Part shown: positions 14,398 to 23,075 of the stretch, one piece after another
How the letters are laid out: each line of letters begins with the position of its first letter
Position numbering within the stretch: position 1 is the stretch's first letter
Source: Edaphochlamys debaryana
Taxonomy: Eukaryota > Chlorophyta > Chlorophyceae > Chlamydomonadales
NCBI GenBank assembly: GCA_016858145.1
Contig: JAEHOE010000221.1
Coordinates: 1-64,000 of the forward strand
Reading direction: 5' to 3'
DNA: 64,000 nt
Position numbers and translations under genes: made by a program
The notes under the pieces: generated by a model
What the model was told of the DNA's origin: nothing
Databases searched by the model: none
Seen by the model: only the letters and a program-made list of their open reading frames with translations

Positions 14398-14400
14398 GGG

Positions 14401-14420
14401 ACGCCCCCGACAGGGGGCGT
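14401..14420 (-). other. 3'-terminal stem-loop of the retrotransposon
   Basis: acgccccc, loop gaca, gggggcgt form a perfect 8-bp stem four bases from the (ATT)n tail. In several non-LTR families a 3' stem-loop is what the reverse transcriptase recognises; that role is inferred here. Confidence 0.65.
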
Positions 14421-14461
14421 GTATTAAGGGGGCGAGTGTGTGTAAGGGGCAAGCCCCTCCA

Positions 14462-14498
14462 CACCCACCACCACCCGCCGAGGCGGGGGTGGTGGGTG
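14462..14498 (-). other. Long imperfect hairpin spanning the retrotransposon 3' untranslated region
   Basis: cacccaccacc pairs with ggtggtgggtg, and the inner cccgcc pairs with ggcggg, with one bulged base. The stem has about 17 pairs and a very short loop. It starts a few bases past the stop codon on the minus strand. Confidence 0.7.
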
Positions 14499-14502
14499 CG
14501 GG

Positions 14503-15150
14503 CTAGCCCACACCCCCTCGAGCCGGGTGTTTCTCGCGCCGCCTCCGCATTGTTGAGATGTAGTCCATGTATTCCACCGCGACCTGGTGGAGCTGCGTGC
14601 AGACTTGCCCGGCTCGCAGGGCCCCGAGGCTTTGTAGGAGGCCGCGTGCCTCTCGGCACAGCGTGCCCGCGAAACCCAAGGTCACAACCGTTGACCGGTC
14701 GTACACGACTTGCCAGCCTGCGGCGGTCAAGAGCTGCGCCAGGTGACGGTGCTGCTCGGTTTTCTCGGTAAGTTTGGCTGCGTGGTTCAGGTCGGAGGTG
14801 CAGCCCACTTCAATGATGTAAACTTTGTGCTTGCGGCGCCCCTCAGAGGTGGTTGGGGGTGGTGCCCCTCGGTGGAGCGTGGGTACGAACAGGATGTCGG
14901 GGCGTAGTCGGTCCCTTTCGGCCTCGCTGACTTGCCCTGGCGCGAACATCCACGCAGGTGGGCGGTTCTCAGGGGCGTAGCTGGGCGCATCGGCGGCGGA
15001 GGTGGCGTCCATGACCATGAAGCCGTTGCCCTGCTGGCCGTACGCCAAGGCCTTAGCAATCAGCTGTACGGCCTTATTGTGGCGCTTGATGTACAGGCAC
15101 CGCATCTCCTGGTCGTGGCACCCGCCGTAGATGTGTGGAGATGTGTGGTC
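14503..15150 (-). CDS. C-terminal part of the same polyprotein: zinc-finger end and restriction-like endonuclease domain
   Basis: This is the continuation of the polyprotein in another frame after the 10-bp duplication. It starts with PHIYGGC and MRCLYIKRHNKAV, the C-terminal half of the finger begun upstream. Then come LRPDILFVP (about 14,898) and VYIIEVGC (about 14,802) followed by basic residues in KLTEKTEQHRHL. That spacing of RPD, an acidic residue and a downstream lysine fits the PD-(D/E)xK restriction-like endonuclease of Dualen-, R2- and CRE-type elements, although the usual DxK is not textbook here. The stop at 14,503 lies inside a hairpin-rich 3' end. A free-standing 272-codon frame starting at 15,321 is not a separate gene. 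Confidence 0.75.
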   Translation of the reverse strand, partial: DHTSPHIYGGCHDQEMRCLYIKRHNKAVQLIAKALAYGQQGNGFMVMDATSAADAPSYAPENRPPAWMFAPGQVSEAERDRLRPDILFVPTLHRGAPPPTTSEGRRKHKVYIIEVGCTSDLNHAAKLTEKTEQHRHLAQLLTAAGWQVVYDRSTVVTLGFAGTLCREARGLLQSLGALRAGQVCTQLHQVAVEYMDYISTMRRRREKHPARGGVG

Positions 15151-18100
15151 CGGAGTCTGGGTGCCCGCAGAGCGGGCAGGGGGCGGTTTCGCCGGGGCCA
15201 AGGGGCCTGCAGCGGCCACCGGAGAGGGTGCGGCCGCACTTGCCTGCAGTGGTGGCGTTCCAGACCTGCCCGTACAGAGCGTATAGCAGTCGGCGGATAG
15301 TGATGGGCCTTCGCCGCCCACCTTTCTTGGCCAGGGTGTAGCTGGAGGCGGCTATGTCGATGAGGGGTAGGGTCTCGGCGACGAGTTGTGTGTACTTTGT
15401 GTTGTTCGTGTAGCCGCATCGCGTTTCGGGGGTGAGCAGTGAGTCGATGCCACGGTTCAGGTCGCTAACAAAGTTGCCGGGGGTCGGCTCGCCTGGCCGC
15501 TTGGGGTCCAGCGTGGCACGGAGCCAGAAACCGCGGGATCGGGGTTCGTTGTCCGCAGTTTCTTCGACATCGGGCATCGCGGTGCCCTGGGCCACGGCCA
15601 CGGCTTCGCGATCGGCGACCTCATTGTACTCGATTCCGCAGTGCGCAGGCACCTTTAGTAGCTGCGTAGTGAGGCCCCGGACCGCACGATAGTGAAGTCG
15701 CTCGACTATGTCTACCAGGAGGCCTCTGTGCTTGCTTAGGCCTAGCGACTTAGGCAGGTTGATCATACGCCTAATAAGGTGCAGTGACGCTTGGCTGTCC
15801 GTGTAAATCGCGAGTGGACGCTCTTCACGCTCGGTGCCCTCGCGCATACGGAGCGCTTGGTTTATAGCTGACAGCTCGGCTCTGGTGATGGTGTGGAGGC
15901 CCTGGACGCCGGGGTTGACGTCTATGCGAAGAATCGTGGGCTCCTCGGTGGAGGCATCGACAGCCGCGGCTCCAAGCCCTGGGCCGCGCTCTACGGTGCG
16001 TTTGCTGCCGTCAGTGTATATCCCGGCTCGGGCGTCGTGGCGGAGGGGGAGGTCGGTCGGGTACTGTGTTTGTGTCTCTGCCTCCGTAGTCTCGGACCAC
16101 TCGGGGACCCGCGTGCGCATGAGGGGGGGCTCTCCGTCGGGCGCGGCCAGGCGCCACGCCCTGCCCTTACCCTTGCGGTTCACGGCGAATGGGGGGGCTG
16201 GGCTCTGGGCGGCTCGAATCGTATCTCGCATCCACTGCGGCGCCTGCCAGGGTTGCGTCCTGGTCGGCGGGTGGTTGGGGGTAGCCAGCGTGCTCTGCAG
16301 GATCGCCCTCACATCCGGGGTGCAGGCGAGGCCTGTTGCGTTTCCCACCAGTACCCATGTGATTTGGGCGTTGTGCCGTTTTGGGTCGCTCGTTACGTCG
16401 GGGAGCGGGTCGAGCAGCCCCCATGCGTCGGTCGTACCCAGGAGCACAGCCCTCGGGTGGGAGAGGAGGGTGGCGTAGGGCCTTTCACCATTGGTGCTGA
16501 AGGCTAGTAGGGTGGCGGTGGGCTCGGGACTATCACCGTACTCGTCAGCCCAGGCTAGTGCCCATTGGATTGCGTTGAGCTCCGCCTGGGGGTGGGGCTC
16601 GGGGTGGGCAACTGCGAGCCCTGCGGCTGGGTGGGCATAGGCATCGTGGGTGGCCCCAAACAGGGCGTCTTCGGCGTACGGCGAGAAGTAGATCTGCGTG
16701 CTGTCGCACACGTTGAGGGGGGAGGCGTATCGCTCAGCCACGGGAGGGGGGCCTGCATGGTCGCTAGCCAGTGCGTGCTGCAGCCGGGCCAAGAGCTGTG
16801 GGGGGAGTCGCCGTTCGTATGCTGGTTTGATGGGGTGGTCCTTATGTCCCGCTCCCTCCCTGTACCGCAGGAGAAGGCGGGCGACGCTCTCTTCAAAGCC
16901 CCTCCCGTTGGAGAGCTTGGCGTGCCGTACAGGGTGGGTTGAGCGAGCGGCTTCCCACCGGGCCCGTAGGGCGGCGAGCGTCTGGGCGGTCAGGCAGCCC
17001 AGCTGGCATCCGTTGGGGGCATAGACGAAGGCCAGGCCGAGGTGTCTGGGGGTGCCGCTTGTTGGGTCTGTTGGGATATGCCGATTCCGCCTTCCGACCT
17101 GGATGTGGTACCAGTTAGGAGGGGCAATGTCTGCGTCAGGATTACGGGGGTTAGCGTCAATCTCCACATGCGCTCGGATCGTCCTTTTGACGCCCGCTGG
17201 GTCTTCCCCTCGGTCCTCCTCCCAGATTCCTTGCCGTTGCCGGTCGGTGAGGGCCGCGTCCGCGGCCCGTGCGGGGGCCGGTGGGGCCGCCGGCTCGGCC
17301 TGCTTGGTGCGGAAGGCCGCCAGGAGCTCGGCCCAGTTGGCGTGGGTTCGGAGGCTGGACTCGGCTTCCTCCGTTTCCTGCCACTCGACCGTGACCAGGT
17401 ACGGGGCCTCGGGGTGGGTCGTGCATTCTTCACAATGGGCGGGGAGGTAGCCCATGGTCGCGTAGAGCGGGAGGGCGCCTCGTGTGACGGTGGTTGGGGC
17501 CCAGCGCACCCGGTAATATCGTACGGGCTGTCCCTTCTGCCTCTTTGTCACGGCGGCTACGAGTTCGACTACACGGTCTTGGCTGTCGAACATATAGCCC
17601 ATCGTCTTGGTGGCTGTCTTGGCGTGACCCTGGGCAACGCATGGAATCGAGCAGCCCTCCACCCCGGTCGTAAGGTAGGTGCGCAGCCATTCCGCCTTCA
17701 GCCGCGCCTTCTCGGTTGCGTTGCGCGGGGCCCCTTCGGGCGGGGCCCAGCCGTTGCCCACGCGTCCACCCAGCAACTTGCGCTGGAGAAGCTCTTCGTA
17801 TAGGCGGATGTCCCAGTACGGCTTGGGCCCTGTGTCGTACCGTCGCGGGGGAATGGGGACGGAGGTTGGGCTGAGGTCACGGGTCTGTGCGGCCCTGCGG
17901 CGCTGGTCCTCCTCCCTTTGCTTCCTGGTGAGCTTGGTGCGGCGTGCGGGTGGTTGGTCTTCGGCTTCTTCGCGCTGGCGCTGCTCCCCCTGCCTGCGTG
18001 TGGGGGCGGCAGGCCCTGGTTGGTCAGCGGTTGGTGTGGGCTCCCTGTCGGCTCCGTCGTCGGCCTCCATGCCGTCCGGCCCTTCAATCCCACCGTGCTC

Positions 18101-21100
18101 CTCCCCGTCTCCGCTGGGCTCGCGCTCCATGTCATCTTGCGACTGTTCGCCTTCCTCGTCGCTTGACATCGCGTCACCGTGCTCCATGTCATCCTCCACC
18201 GGCTCTCCCTCCTCGTCGCTTAGCACCATATCGTCGCCCACGGGCGGCCCGCCCTCGTCAGCCTCCCCCATCTCCGCGTCTCCATCCGGTGCGGCGGTGC
18301 CAGGCTGGGTGTGGCCAGGGGCCTCATCCATCGCGGCTTCGCCTTCGTGCTCAGCGCGGTCCGGGTCTTGGGTGCCTGGGCTCCGGGGACTGGCGGGCGG
18401 GGTGTCGGCGGGCGCAGCCTCATGGCCGTTCTCCTCGGCGGGCGGGGGAGGGGGCTGGCGGGGGACGAGGAACCGGTCCAGCGTGGCGACGGGTAGGGCG
18501 CGGGCGTGCCCGGTGTCGTGCAGGAGGCTAGTGAAGATGGGGTTGTCCGTTGGGATTCGGCGAAGGGCTCGGGGGAGGGCTTGGGTGGTGGTCACCTGGG
18601 AGGGGGGTAACCAGCCTGCCGGCTTTGTGCCTTCCAGCCCCGTGAGGTAGGCGCTTAGGCGGTTGAGGGCAAGAAGGTGGTGGCGCTTCACCTTCCGGCC
18701 GTACAGCCTTTTTAGCTGGTCGGTAGGGATGAGGTGGTCCTTGCCTCTTTGGTCGACCAGGGCGTGCAGGTCGGCCCCCAGGTCGATCAGAGGTGCAATG
18801 ATGCGGAAGAGGGGGCGGAGGGTGGTCGCGCTGCCGGGGGAGCCGTCGCCCGCAGCCGGGGCCCACAGTCTGGTTAGACTGTTGGCCGCCGTAGTGTAGT
18901 CATTGCCGTTGTAGGTTACCGTTGCGTTATTCTCATTGAGGAAGCTCACCATCTTCAGGGTTGTGTAGTAGGTTGCGTCCCGCCGGAGCGTGTGCACTGG
19001 GAGCTCTCCAGCGGTCTTGGCTTGCAGTTCGAGCAGGGCCCGTGTGATGACTCCCAGCCTCCCCTCGTCGTTCAGGGCCATGGTCAGGCTTTTGCCTATG
19101 CGCTTGGTAGCAAGCTCTCTTAAGGACCCGACACCTAGGCCCAGGAGGCTCTCGGGGGCCAGTAGGGCGCGCGTGGGAAAGCTGCCCTTGATACCGTAGC
19201 AGCGCCTGGCAATCCCGGCTAGTTGGCGATCGAGGCAGGCGAGGTCGGCAGGGCTGTACGCCATCGACGTCAGGGTGTAGGCCACCTTGCTCTGGAGGCA
19301 GCTTTTCAGGATGCGGATCTTTTGGTCAGGCGAGGCGGCGGACTGTGTGAGGAGCGCCCCCTGCTCCTTCAGTTTGGCGGACATGTGTTGGACCTGCGTC
19401 TTCCAGTTGAGGGTGGGGGTTATCCACACCCCTAGGTACTTGTACGCCTCTCCGCCTTCTGGGTTTTTGTGCGGCACCGGCTTCCCCCCGATGCATATGG
19501 CGTTTTTGCGGTCGCAGAGTTGTTGCTCTAGCACCCTTTGGTATCGTGCGCTGCTGGGCCCTGCCCGTAGCTCGGGGTTGATTTTGGCCTGGCCGTGGAG
19601 CGCGGCTTGCAGCTGGCACTTGCCCACGTTGATCTTGAGTCCTCCCCATGCGCTGTACTGCTCGAGCTTTGCAATTTGGATCTTGAGGTCTGCGCGGTTA
19701 CCAGTGGCCAGGGCCAAATCATCTGCAAACCCGAGGCAGGAGGCATTGTGTTGCTGGTTTTCGGTGGCGTTGAGGCATCCGTACCGGTAGCCTCGGCCTC
19801 CGCGGTGCAGCCAGCGCAGCAGTGGCTCAAGGAACGTGATAAAGAGGACAGGGGAGAGCGTGTCACCCTGGACCGTGCCTCTTTGCACGTGGATATCTGC
19901 CGTACGGCCATATTCGGTGCGGATGCGTGTGCAGGCATTGTCGTACAGGCTGCGCACCGCAATCACTAGATCTTCTGGGTAGCCCAGCCGGATCATGATC
20001 TGGAGCAGCCTATCTTGGTCGATTGTGTTGAAGGCGCTTGAGAAATCCACGTACAGCGCATAGATGTCCTTCCCCGTCAGCCCTGCATCTTCAAAGTTGT
20101 GGATCCAGGCTAGCAGCTGCCTCCCAGTGCTGCGGTGTTGGCGGAAGCCTTCTTGTGTCGGCCTCCAAATCCCGTGGTCCTCGCTAAACTCAACCATGCA
20201 CACGGTGATCAAGCGCGTGTAGAGCTTGTAGAGGGTCGTGCAGAGGGCTATCGGTCGTTTGTTGGCTAGGTCCCGGGGGTCGCCCTTCTTGTGCAGCAGC
20301 ACGGTATCGGAGCGGGTCCAGGTCTCGGGCACTTCCCCCTTGACCCACATGGCGAGCATGAGGGCATGAATAGCCTCCTGGAGGTTGGGTGGCAGGCATT
20401 GGAGCAGCTCGTTGGGGATGCCGTCTGGGCCTGGGGCTTTGTTGCGGGCCAGGTGGTCTAGGCATTGCCGGTACGTGACGGGGCAGGCCACAGCGGGCAG
20501 GAGGGAGGTGGGGGCGCCCTGGGGCTGGCTAAAGGGGTGATCGCACCCTGCAACACGCGGCATGGCGTCTGGGGCGGTTGGGTTGGTGAGGGCATCGCCG
20601 GGGAAGTCGATGGGGGCGTCGTACCGTCCAGTCCTCTCGCCCCCAACTGGCCGGCATTCGGCGCTCCACTTGTAGTGGCACGCGTCGAGGATGCTCTCCG
20701 CGTCCGTGCACAGGCTTCCGTCACGCGGGTGCGTGACGGCGGGTAGGCCCCGGGGTTGGTCACTGGGAGGGTTGAAGATAATCTTATGGGCCTTCTTGGG
20801 GCAGACTGCGACAAGCCGCTGAAACCCGCGTGCCCCTTCCCTGCCCTCTCGCCGTCGCAGCTCCTGAACGGCTCTCCGAATCTCTCGCTTCCTTTCCGCG
20901 ATCTCGGCGCGGATGGCTTCTGCACTGCTCGGGGCGTCGGCTGCGGGGTCAAGGTCTGCGGCTGGTGGGTCGGGTGCTGGGGCGGGCGGCGCGCGGGGGC
21001 TGTCAGGGGGGGTGTCGACGTCCATCTCATGCTGCAGGGGGGCGGGGCTGCCAGGGGCGGAGGGCGGGTCAGGAGGGGGGCCGGGTCGCGGGGGGGATGG

Positions 21101-21988
21101 GGGCGGGGTGCGAGGGTGCTCGGGCGGGGGCTGGCCAGCTGGGGGGGGCGGGAGGTTGGATAAGGCCTGCTTCAGGAGCGCCAACCGTTTGCTTAGCTTG
21201 TGGAGGGTTCGATGTTCTGTTCTTGTCGGGAAGCGCTGGTTGCCTGGTGGCGGGGCTGATTCGCATTTCGAGATGAGGATCTTGCGGGCATCTTGCAGTA
21301 TCTCAAGCAGGGCGGCGGCAGTTTGTTCGATGCTGACTGGCTCGATCGCCTCATGCCTCCGCAGGGCCCCCAGCACGGCTTGCGCTTCTGCGCGGGTGGT
21401 GGCGTCTTCAAGTGCGGCCAGGCTTCCCTGCACGGCCTCTCGTGCGGCGGCGAGGGGGCGGCCAAGGGCGGCGATGGCGCTGGACAGCTCCGCCTCGATT
21501 GCGGTACGTGCTTGGGCCTTGGCGGCCTTGGAGATGGGCTTTCGCACGCAGGCCCAAGGGTCGGCCTCGGGCCTTGGGGGCGAGGGGGCGGGGAGGACGG
21601 AGAGGCGGGCGAGAGGCATGCGGGTCAGGAGGGGTCGGTGGTCAGGGCAGGTTTGCAGCTCGGGCCAGTCGGTTCCGGTAATGACGCTTTCGCTCACGCC
21701 CTCCTCGCCGCCCACAGGCCTGCTCAGCGCCTGGCTGGTGAAGCTGCTGGCGAGGGCGTCGTCGATGCGGCTCCGCACGGGCGGGTGCGCATGCAGCGGT
21801 GCAAAGGTGGGTGGCCGCCCCGCAGCGGTGCGAGGCGCGTCGCAGTGTGGGGGGGCCACGATGGGGGTCACAGGGCCTTGCGAGAGGAAGTGTCGGTGGG
21901 CTTTGTCGTCCACGGATGTCTCTCCGTTGCGCTCACATTCGTGGGCCACTCCGTTCCAGTCCCCTGCGAGCAGTGTGTGTTCTCCCTT
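15074..21988 (-). CDS. Retrotransposon polyprotein: partial APE endonuclease, reverse transcriptase, RNase H, zinc finger (5'-truncated)
   Basis: About 2,300 codons are open inside the element. Numbered from the truncation point, the endonuclease remnant shows LAGDWNG near residue 8, SRIDD near 75 and CPDHRPL near 115. A proline-rich linker follows. The reverse transcriptase has motif A YVDFSSAFNTID, motif B QGDTLSPVLF and the catalytic GFADDLA near 755 (about 19,717-19,735). A long spacer holds a strongly acidic segment (about 18,050-18,420). RNase H shows its acidic residues in IYTDGS (about 1,990), AELSAI, YTDSQAS and EVADREA. A CPLCGHPDSGPH zinc-finger start lies near 2,270, just before the frame is lost at a 10-bp duplication. 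The frame also runs on upstream into satellite DNA with a GTG start at 22,219; that part is accidental. Identity is clear from motifs; the product is probably inactive. Confidence 0.88.
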   Translation of the reverse strand, partial: KGEHTLLAGDWNGVAHECERNGETSVDDKAHRHFLSQGPVTPIVAPPHCDAPRTAAGRPPTFAPLHAHPPVRSRIDDALASSFTSQALSRPVGGEEGVSESVITGTDWPELQTCPDHRPLLTRMPLARLSVLPAPSPPRPEADPWACVRKPISKAAKAQARTAIEAELSSAIAALGRPLAAAREAVQGSLAALEDATTRAEAQAVLGALRRHEAIEPVSIEQTAAALLEILQDARKILISKCESAPPPGNQRFPTRTEHRTLHKLSKRLALLKQALSNLPPPPAGQPPPEHPRTPPPSPPRPGPPPDPPSAPGSPAPLQHEMDVDTPPDSPRAPPAPAPDPPAADLDPAADAPSSAEAIRAEIAERKREIRRAVQELRRREGREGARGFQRLVAVCPKKAHKIIFNPPSDQPRGLPAVTHPRDGSLCTDAESILDACHYKWSAECRPVGGERTGRYDAPIDFPGDALTNPTAPDAMPRVAGCDHPFSQPQGAPTSLLPAVACPVTYRQCLDHLARNKAPGPDGIPNELLQCLPPNLQEAIHALMLAMWVKGEVPETWTRSDTVLLHKKGDPRDLANKRPIALCTTLYKLYTRLITVCMVEFSEDHGIWRPTQEGFRQHRSTGRQLLAWIHNFEDAGLTGKDIYALYVDFSSAFNTIDQDRLLQIMIRLGYPEDLVIAVRSLYDNACTRIRTEYGRTADIHVQRGTVQGDTLSPVLFITFLEPLLRWLHRGGRGYRYGCLNATENQQHNASCLGFADDLALATGNRADLKIQIAKLEQYSAWGGLKINVGKCQLQAALHGQAKINPELRAGPSSARYQRVLEQQLCDRKNAICIGGKPVPHKNPEGGEAYKYLGVWITPTLNWKTQVQHMSAKLKEQGALLTQSAASPDQKIRILKSCLQSKVAYTLTSMAYSPADLACLDRQLAGIARRCYGIKGSFPTRALLAPESLLGLGVGSLRELATKRIGKSLTMALNDEGRLGVITRALLELQAKTAGELPVHTLRRDATYYTTLKMVSFLNENNATVTYNGNDYTTAANSLTRLWAPAAGDGSPGSATTLRPLFRIIAPLIDLGADLHALVDQRGKDHLIPTDQLKRLYGRKVKRHHLLALNRLSAYLTGLEGTKPAGWLPPSQVTTTQALPRALRRIPTDNPIFTSLLHDTGHARALPVATLDRFLVPRQPPPPPAEENGHEAAPADTPPASPRSPGTQDPDRAEHEGEAAMDEAPGHTQPGTAAPDGDAEMGEADEGGPPVGDDMVLSDEEGEPVEDDMEHGDAMSSDEEGEQSQDDMEREPSGDGEEHGGIEGPDGMEADDGADREPTPTADQPGPAAPTRRQGEQRQREEAEDQPPARRTKLTRKQREEDQRRRAAQTRDLSPTSVPIPPRRYDTGPKPYWDIRLYEELLQRKLLGGRVGNGWAPPEGAPRNATEKARLKAEWLRTYLTTGVEGCSIPCVAQGHAKTATKTMGYMFDSQDRVVELVAAVTKRQKGQPVRYYRVRWAPTTVTRGALPLYATMGYLPAHCEECTTHPEAPYLVTVEWQETEEAESSLRTHANWAELLAAFRTKQAEPAAPPAPARAADAALTDRQRQGIWEEDRGEDPAGVKRTIRAHVEIDANPRNPDADIAPPNWYHIQVGRRNRHIPTDPTSGTPRHLGLAFVYAPNGCQLGCLTAQTLAALRARWEAARSTHPVRHAKLSNGRGFEESVARLLLRYREGAGHKDHPIKPAYERRLPPQLLARLQHALASDHAGPPPVAERYASPLNVCDSTQIYFSPYAEDALFGATHDAYAHPAAGLAVAHPEPHPQAELNAIQWALAWADEYGDSPEPTATLLAFSTNGERPYATLLSHPRAVLLGTTDAWGLLDPLPDVTSDPKRHNAQITWVLVGNATGLACTPDVRAILQSTLATPNHPPTRTQPWQAPQWMRDTIRAAQSPAPPFAVNRKGKGRAWRLAAPDGEPPLMRTRVPEWSETTEAETQTQYPTDLPLRHDARAGIYTDGSKRTVERGPGLGAAAVDASTEEPTILRIDVNPGVQGLHTITRAELSAINQALRMREGTEREERPLAIYTDSQASLHLIRRMINLPKSLGLSKHRGLLVDIVERLHYRAVRGLTTQLLKVPAHCGIEYNEVADREAVAVAQGTAMPDVEETADNEPRSRGFWLRATLDPKRPGEPTPGNFVSDLNRGIDSLLTPETRCGYTNNTKYTQLVAETLPLIDIAASSYTLAKKGGRRRPITIRRLLYALYGQVWNATTAGKCGRTLSGGRCRPLGPGETAPCPLCGHPDSGPHISTHLRRVPRPGDAVPVHQAPQ
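15129..15148. repeat. 10-bp tandem duplication that breaks the retrotransposon frame
   Basis: agatgtgtgg occurs twice in a row (15,129-15,138 and 15,139-15,148). On the minus strand the two coding frames meet exactly here: PDSGPH is read before it, IYGGC after it. Counting only one copy would make the frames continuous, so a slippage duplication is the simplest cause of the break. Confidence 0.85.
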
Positions 21989-22001
21989 TGCAGGCAAGCC
22001 C
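21989..22001 (+). repeat. Right target-site duplication of the 7.6-kb retrotransposon
   Basis: tgcaggcaagccc is identical to 14,368-14,380. Satellite A continues immediately after it. Confidence 0.93.
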
Positions 22002-23075
22002 CCTGCGCCCCCATCCAGACGCTGTGCACCACCAGCTGTCCGCTCTTGAAGGCAGCGCCAAGCCCGCCCTGCATGGACCCGGCCGCTTGGTCCCGTCAAG
22101 GCCATACGGCCAAGCTGCCTCTGATCCCCAAACCCTGCTTGGGAAGCCCGCTCCACCGCCCACGCCGCATGCAGGCAAGGCCCAGGGACTGCTGCGGCTG
22201 GGCGCAGAAGGGCTGACACTCAAGTCCTTGAGCCGGGCGTAGGACCAGAGCCGGGCGGGGCCCAGAGCACGAGCCTCCTCACGAGGCCACGGCGCCCCCA
22301 CGTGTTGCCCCGCCACGGCCACGGCCGTCTGCAGCGTGATGCCTCCCGCCGCCGTGCTCCGGACCCCACGCAGCTGCCCGTGCCCCTGCCTCTCGAGGCG
22401 GAAGCACGCGGACCAGGCCCCTCGTGAAGGCTTGCTGCCGCGACACACCACCCGGGAAAGCGCAAGGCTCAAGGCCAGGGGGCGGCTTGGGGTGGCTGTG
22501 CCCCACACGCCCGGACCTCGCCAGACCCCAGAGCGCTGAATTGGCGCGGTTGTGCAGCCCTCGCCAGGCACTGACAGACCTCCAGGCTGCTGCTGGCTGC
22601 AGCCGCGCGGTGCTCCGGTCGCAGGTCGGCGAGGGCGCCAATGGATGCAGGCTTGGCGAGCGCGAGCGCCACTGTCAAGCTGCAGAGGCGTAGACAGATG
22701 CTGCAGCTACCATATGCACTGGCTGACGAGGAGTCCAGTGTTCGTCGTTGGGACGGCGCGAAGACCCTTCTTCTTTTGCAAGCCATTGAAGCGAGCGCTC
22801 TGGTTGAGGCTTACGACGCTCACGCCACGGTAAAGCATCAAGTAGGGCACGCACTGCAATGAAACGCGAAACGCGGACAGAGCGAGGTCGCGCATCTTGG
22901 CAAGCTGCCGACGCGCGAGACAGCCTGAAAGTGCAAGTAGAGGGATCACCTATAACACGAGGATAGGCAGTCGCGCTAGTTAAATTGCCGGTCTGCGCAG
23001 CCACATCGCCGTCGTGCAGCCCCGCGGTGGGCGAACCCCGCCCCCGCTCAGCCCCCCGGCTCCAGCCGGATCAAG
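22002..23075 (+). repeat. Satellite A, middle part of the doubly interrupted unit
   Basis: The sequence continues the unit that began at 14,285. Adding 14,285-14,380, this block and 24,747-25,349 gives about 1.77 kb, a normal unit length. Both transposons therefore lie in one unit. Confidence 0.93.
23068..23075 (+). repeat. Left 8-bp target-site duplication (ggatcaag) of the hAT-like element
   Basis: ggatcaag is repeated at 24,739-24,746. Uninterrupted satellite units have it once, followed by tgccctccccatg, which follows the right copy. Confidence 0.85.

Larger units (their letters stand above)
14381..21988 (-). mobile_element. 5'-truncated non-LTR retrotransposon with two endonuclease domains (Dualen/RandI-like)
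   Basis: The 7,608-bp insertion sits inside one satellite A unit between perfect 13-bp duplications. Read on the minus strand it carries the C-terminal half of an APE-type endonuclease, a reverse transcriptase, an RNase H domain, a zinc finger and a restriction-like endonuclease domain. A short 3' untranslated region with two hairpins follows, ending in an (ATT)n tail. Presence of both endonuclease types with RNase H is the known hallmark of the Dualen (RandI) clade of Chlamydomonas; the clade assignment is my inference from domain order. The 5' end is missing, as expected from incomplete reverse transcription. Clean duplications and only one frame break suggest a young insertion. Confidence 0.88.

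Noticed and set aside
14503..15321. Separate 272-codon gene next to the retrotransposon
   Set aside because: It is the C-terminal part of the same polyprotein in a shifted frame; its first residues are out-of-frame translation of the zinc-finger region.
17679..18650. Plus-strand serine-rich frame of 323 codons
   Set aside because: Mirror image of the acidic linker of the polyprotein on the other strand.
20913..22049. Plus-strand frame of 378 codons opposite the retrotransposon
   Set aside because: Lies antisense to a well-supported coding region, is Gly/Ala/Arg-rich, and shows no domain.
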